Origin: DASQEH01 sp038239485 | GTDB lineage: Bacteria > Actinomycetota > Actinomycetes > Propionibacteriales > Nocardioidaceae | Assembly: GCA_038239485.1 (NCBI GenBank) | Contig: JBBSET010000003.1 | Span: 1-64,000 of the forward strand | DNA: 64,000 bases | Direction: 5' to 3' | Shown here: in pieces, positions 61,576 to 64,000 of the stretch | How the letters are laid out: each line of letters opens with the position of its first letter | Position numbering within the stretch: position 1 is the first letter of the stretch | Position numbers and translations under genes: made by a program | The notes under the pieces: generated by a model | What the model saw: the letters and a program-made list of their open reading frames with translations, nothing else | Told to the model about the DNA's origin: nothing | Databases searched by the model: none

Positions 61576-61602
61576 TTGGCACACTCAGGTTGAGAGTGCT
61601 AA
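61576..61602 (-). promoter_or_regulatory. CIRCE element (HrcA operator) of groESL
   Basis: TTGGCACAC-N9-GAGTGCTAA: the right arm matches the CIRCE half-site exactly and the left arm matches seven of nine bases of TTAGCACTC, with the required nine-base spacer. It lies 96 bases upstream of the groES start codon. Confidence 0.85.
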
Positions 61603-61621
61603 CTACGAATCTAGGCGCTGA

Positions 61622-61648
61622 CTAGCACTCGGTCAAGCCGAGTGCCAG
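61622..61648. promoter_or_regulatory. second CIRCE-like element
   Basis: CTAGCACTC-N9-GAGTGCCAG, with eight and seven of nine bases matching the consensus arms and a nine-base spacer, lies 46 bases from the first CIRCE. It is just upstream of the divergent methyltransferase start. Dual CIRCE sites are common at actinobacterial groES promoters; here it could also repress the divergent gene. Confidence 0.75.
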
Positions 61649-61683
61649 ACGTGTCCGGGGTCGTCGTCTGCCAGGATGAAGCG

Positions 61684-62871
61684 GTGGACGCCGCCACGTT
61701 GGAGTACCTGGCCAGCCCACCCGGGCGCGTCCTGCTCGACGCGGTCAGGGTGGCGCGCGGCTCAGCCGGTCCGCTGGCCGTGTCGGCCCGACTGAGGTCG
61801 GCGTACGAACCGAGCCATATCGCCGCTGCGTTGACCCAGGTCGAGCTCCGAAAGACGGCCGGGGAGAAGTTCGGGACGGACGCGGAGTCGATGTTCTTCA
61901 CCCGGGACGGCCTCCAGCAGGCGACGCACCGGCTCGTCGCCGCGCACCGGGCCGAGCGGGCGGTGACGACGGGGACGCAGCAGGTGCTGGAGCTCGGCTG
62001 TGGCATCGGCGCCGACCTGATCGCCTTCTGCAAGGCCGGCCTGACGGTGCGGGCAGTGGATGCCGACCCCCTCACGGCCACGCTCGCGGAGACCAACCTG
62101 CGAGTGCTCGGCCTCGACGGCGCCGTGGCTCCGGGCCGGGCGGAGAACCAGGACCTCTCGGGCATGGACCTGGTGTATGTCGACCCTGCGCGGCGAGGCC
62201 TCCGCGGCCGGGTGTTCGACCCTGCGGCGTACTCACCGCCGTGGAGCTTCGTCGAGTCGCTGCTGGTGGGCGACGTCGGTCCGGATGCCGTCGTCAAGGC
62301 GGCACCCGGCCTGGCTCACGAGCGGGTCCCGGCGGGCATCGAGGCCGAGTGGGTGAGCCTCGACGGTCGGCTGCGCGAGGCGGCGCTGTGGTCGGGCCGC
62401 GCCGTGACGGCGCGCCGTCGGGCGACCCTGCTGCGCTCGACCGGGGCGTCGAGCACGTTGACCGACGCGGACGACCCTGGGCGAGGGGACGTCAGTGCGG
62501 TGGGGCGGTTCGTCTACGAGCCGGACGACGCGGTGATCCGCGCTCATCTGGTCACCGCTGCCGCATCGCTGCTGGACGGGTGGCTGCTCGATGAGCATCT
62601 GGCGTACCTGTCGTCCGACGAGCTTCACCAGGGGCCCTACGCCCGGGCGTTCGAGGTCCTCGACGTGTTGCCGTTCAAGGAGAAGGCGCTGCGCGAGGCG
62701 CTGCGGGCCCGCGACATCGGGTCGGTCACCATCAAGAAGCGCGGCGTGACGGTGACACCCGAAGTGCTGCGCAATCGGCTGCACCTGTCGGGCGGCACCG
62801 CCGGCACGATCATCGTGTCCCGGACGCCGACGGGGACCGTCGCCCTCTTGGTCCGTCCGGTGCCTCGGTGA
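61684..62871 (+). CDS. class I SAM-dependent methyltransferase with THUMP-like domain
   Basis: A protein of about 395 residues. The SAM-binding motif LELGCGIGADLIAFCKAGL and catalytic-type VYVDPARR lie in the first half; the C-terminal part (about 320-395; VLPFKEKALREALRARDIGSVTIKKRGVTVTPEVLRNRL) is the THUMP-like domain seen in this family. The target is unknown, probably RNA. GTG 61684 is preferred because AGGATGAAG lies before it; an upstream GTG at 61642 would start inside the second CIRCE. Members sit next to tsaD and groES in actinobacteria. Confidence 0.88.
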   Translation: MDAATLEYLASPPGRVLLDAVRVARGSAGPLAVSARLRSAYEPSHIAAALTQVELRKTAGEKFGTDAESMFFTRDGLQQATHRLVAAHRAERAVTTGTQQVLELGCGIGADLIAFCKAGLTVRAVDADPLTATLAETNLRVLGLDGAVAPGRAENQDLSGMDLVYVDPARRGLRGRVFDPAAYSPPWSFVESLLVGDVGPDAVVKAAPGLAHERVPAGIEAEWVSLDGRLREAALWSGRAVTARRRATLLRSTGASSTLTDADDPGRGDVSAVGRFVYEPDDAVIRAHLVTAAASLLDGWLLDEHLAYLSSDELHQGPYARAFEVLDVLPFKEKALREALRARDIGSVTIKKRGVTVTPEVLRNRLHLSGGTAGTIIVSRTPTGTVALLVRPVPR

Positions 62872-62923
62872 GCTGGTGTACTTCGCCCGGTCCAGGCCTC
62901 GCACCGCCAGGTCCGCGGGCCCC

Positions 62924-63970
62924 TCACGCCACCACCGTGGTGACGGGCATCGACGAGTCCGCCGGCAGGTCGAGGGCCGACGGCCGGCGTCCCCGCCGGA
63001 CCAGCTCAGCACCAAGGGCCGCGACCATCGCACCGTTGTCGGTGCAGAGCGCCGGCCGAGGCACCCGCACAGTGATCCGACGCTTGGCGGCGCGCTCCTC
63101 GACGAGGTGGCGCAGCCGCGAGTTGGCAGCGACGCCGCCACCCACGACCAGGTGGTCCGAGCCGGTGTCGACACATGCCTGGACCGCCTTCCTCGTCAGC
63201 ACGTCGCAGACCGCCTCCTGGAACGACGCAGCGACATCGGCCACCGGCACCGGCTCTCCGGACCTCTCACGCGCCTCCACCCAACGGGCCACCGCGGTCT
63301 TGAGCCCGCTGAAGGAGAAGTCGAACCGGTGCCGCTCGGCGTCCCGCCCGCTGCTCAGTCCGCGCGGGAAGTCGATCGTCACCGTACCGCCCTCGCGAGC
63401 GACCCGGTCGATGTGAGGGCCGCCGGGAAAGGGCAGCCCGAGCAGTCTCGCCACCTTGTCGAACGCCTCCCCCGCAGCATCGTCGATCGTCGCACCGAGC
63501 AGGTCAATCGTCGACGTGATGTCGCTGACATGAAGCAGGCTCGAATGGCCGCCGCTGACGAGCAGAGCAACGCAGGACTCCGGCAGCGCGCCGTGCTCGA
63601 GCTGGTCGACCGCGACGTGTGCACAGAGGTGGTTGACGCCGTACAGCGGCAGGCCCAACGACAGCGCCAGCGCCTTCGCGGCCGCCACTCCGACCAAGAG
63701 GGCACCGGCCAACCCAGGCCCCGACGTCACCGCGATGGCGTCGACATCCGGAAGCGAGACGCCGGCCCGCCGGCACGCCAGCTCGATCGTCGGCACCATC
63801 GCCTCCAGGTGGGCACGACTGGCGACCTCGGGGACGACGCCCCCGAACCGGGCATGCTCCTCCACGCTGGACGCGATCGCGTCGGCCAGCAGGTCATGAC
63901 CCCGGACCAGCCCGACGCCCGTCTCGTCGCAGGAGGTCTCGATACCCAGCACCAGAGGAAGGTCGCTCAT
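62924..63970 (-). CDS. tsaD: tRNA N6-threonylcarbamoyladenosine transferase
   Basis: A 348-residue Kae1/TsaD protein: LGIETSCDETGVGLV start, the metal-binding HLCAH motif near residue 113, SGGHSS and GAADNGAM-like CTDNGAMVAALG at the end. With TsaB and TsaE it adds the threonylcarbamoyl group to A37 of ANN-decoding tRNAs. The ATG at 63970 overlaps the stop of the upstream rimI-like gene, as in the usual tsaE-tsaB-rimI-tsaD operon. Confidence 0.97.
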   Translation of the reverse strand: MSDLPLVLGIETSCDETGVGLVRGHDLLADAIASSVEEHARFGGVVPEVASRAHLEAMVPTIELACRRAGVSLPDVDAIAVTSGPGLAGALLVGVAAAKALALSLGLPLYGVNHLCAHVAVDQLEHGALPESCVALLVSGGHSSLLHVSDITSTIDLLGATIDDAAGEAFDKVARLLGLPFPGGPHIDRVAREGGTVTIDFPRGLSSGRDAERHRFDFSFSGLKTAVARWVEARERSGEPVPVADVAASFQEAVCDVLTRKAVQACVDTGSDHLVVGGGVAANSRLRHLVEERAAKRRITVRVPRPALCTDNGAMVAALGAELVRRGRRPSALDLPADSSMPVTTVVA

Positions 63971-64000
63971 CGGCAGCCACCGAGGTGCAGCTGCATGACG
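63967..64000 (-). CDS. rimI: C-terminus of a probable RimI acetyltransferase (partial)
   Basis: The last ten codons read VMQLHLGGCR before a TGA that overlaps the tsaD start (ATGA). In actinobacteria the gene directly before tsaD is rimI, and RimI proteins often end with an LVM-type strand like this. The identification rests on position and this short tail only. Confidence 0.5.
   Translation of the reverse strand, partial: VMQLHLGGCR

Overview
The window is GC-rich, densely coded DNA of an actinobacterium. Evidence for this is the frequent GTG starts, the DUF3017 and DUF6350 membrane proteins beside purine genes, a guaB3/guaB pair, a GroEL with a histidine-rich tail next to groES, CIRCE sites and a GAAC-N4-GTTC LexA box. 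The backbone (purH-purN, DUF6350, sucD-sucC, M23 peptidase, pcrA, guaA, guaB3-guaB, groEL-groES, THUMP-like methyltransferase, tsaD-rimI) is an order I recall from other actinomycetes. I would guess a Propionibacteriales-type organism, but that is inference. I recognised no tRNA, rRNA, CRISPR array, insertion sequence or prophage.

Layout. 1-4137: a PRC-barrel protein, then a four-gene stressosome-like operon on the minus strand. Its RsbT kinase is fused to an ECF-type sigma factor and a small His/Cys motif, followed by RsbR, RsbS and a free-standing RsbU N-terminal domain. 4183-11658: a corrinoid-dependent demethylation locus (MttB-family methyltransferase, IclR regulator, corrinoid protein, methyl-THF methyltransferase, RACo-type reactivase, DUF1638, MetF-like reductase). 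This would take a methyl group from an unknown methylated amine or betaine to folate. 11744-14348: DUF3017, purH, purN. 14500-19410: accessory insertion with a PRC-barrel/DUF2382 stress protein, a TetR regulator, an SOS-boxed alkB, a GH3 glucosidase and a gene scrap. 19391-24794: DUF6350, a sigma-like protein fused to a membrane sensor, sucD and sucC. 24932-27035: an alpha/beta hydrolase, a broken pyruvate-dehydrogenase-like gene, and a B12-binding protein whose tail is made of 15-bp repeats.

27379-35027: M23 peptidase, PcrA helicase, small proteins and a PspC-containing two-component system facing a PspC membrane protein. 35077-38534: a strongly asymmetric heterodimeric ABC exporter. 38670-45789: PAP2 phosphatase, an uncharacterised secreted protein, and a glycolipid-type locus (flippase-like protein, GT4 glycosyltransferase, PIG-L deacetylase) flanked by a histidine kinase and its probable response regulator. 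45898-51540: aldo/keto reductase, a decayed SDR gene, a NarL-type two-component system, ddl and alr. 51714-59169: guaA, a SigE-family sigma factor with a Ser-rich membrane partner, kynureninase, guaB3 and guaB. 59388-64000: groEL, groES, two CIRCE-like sites, a divergent methyltransferase, tsaD and the 3' end of a probable rimI.

Signalling is the main theme: three sigma-factor-like proteins (two fused to other domains), three two-component systems, a stressosome module, and IclR and TetR regulators. The most unusual items are the sigma/RsbT fusion inside an rsbRS operon, the complete aerobic-type MttB/RACo pathway, and the one-active-site ABC exporter.
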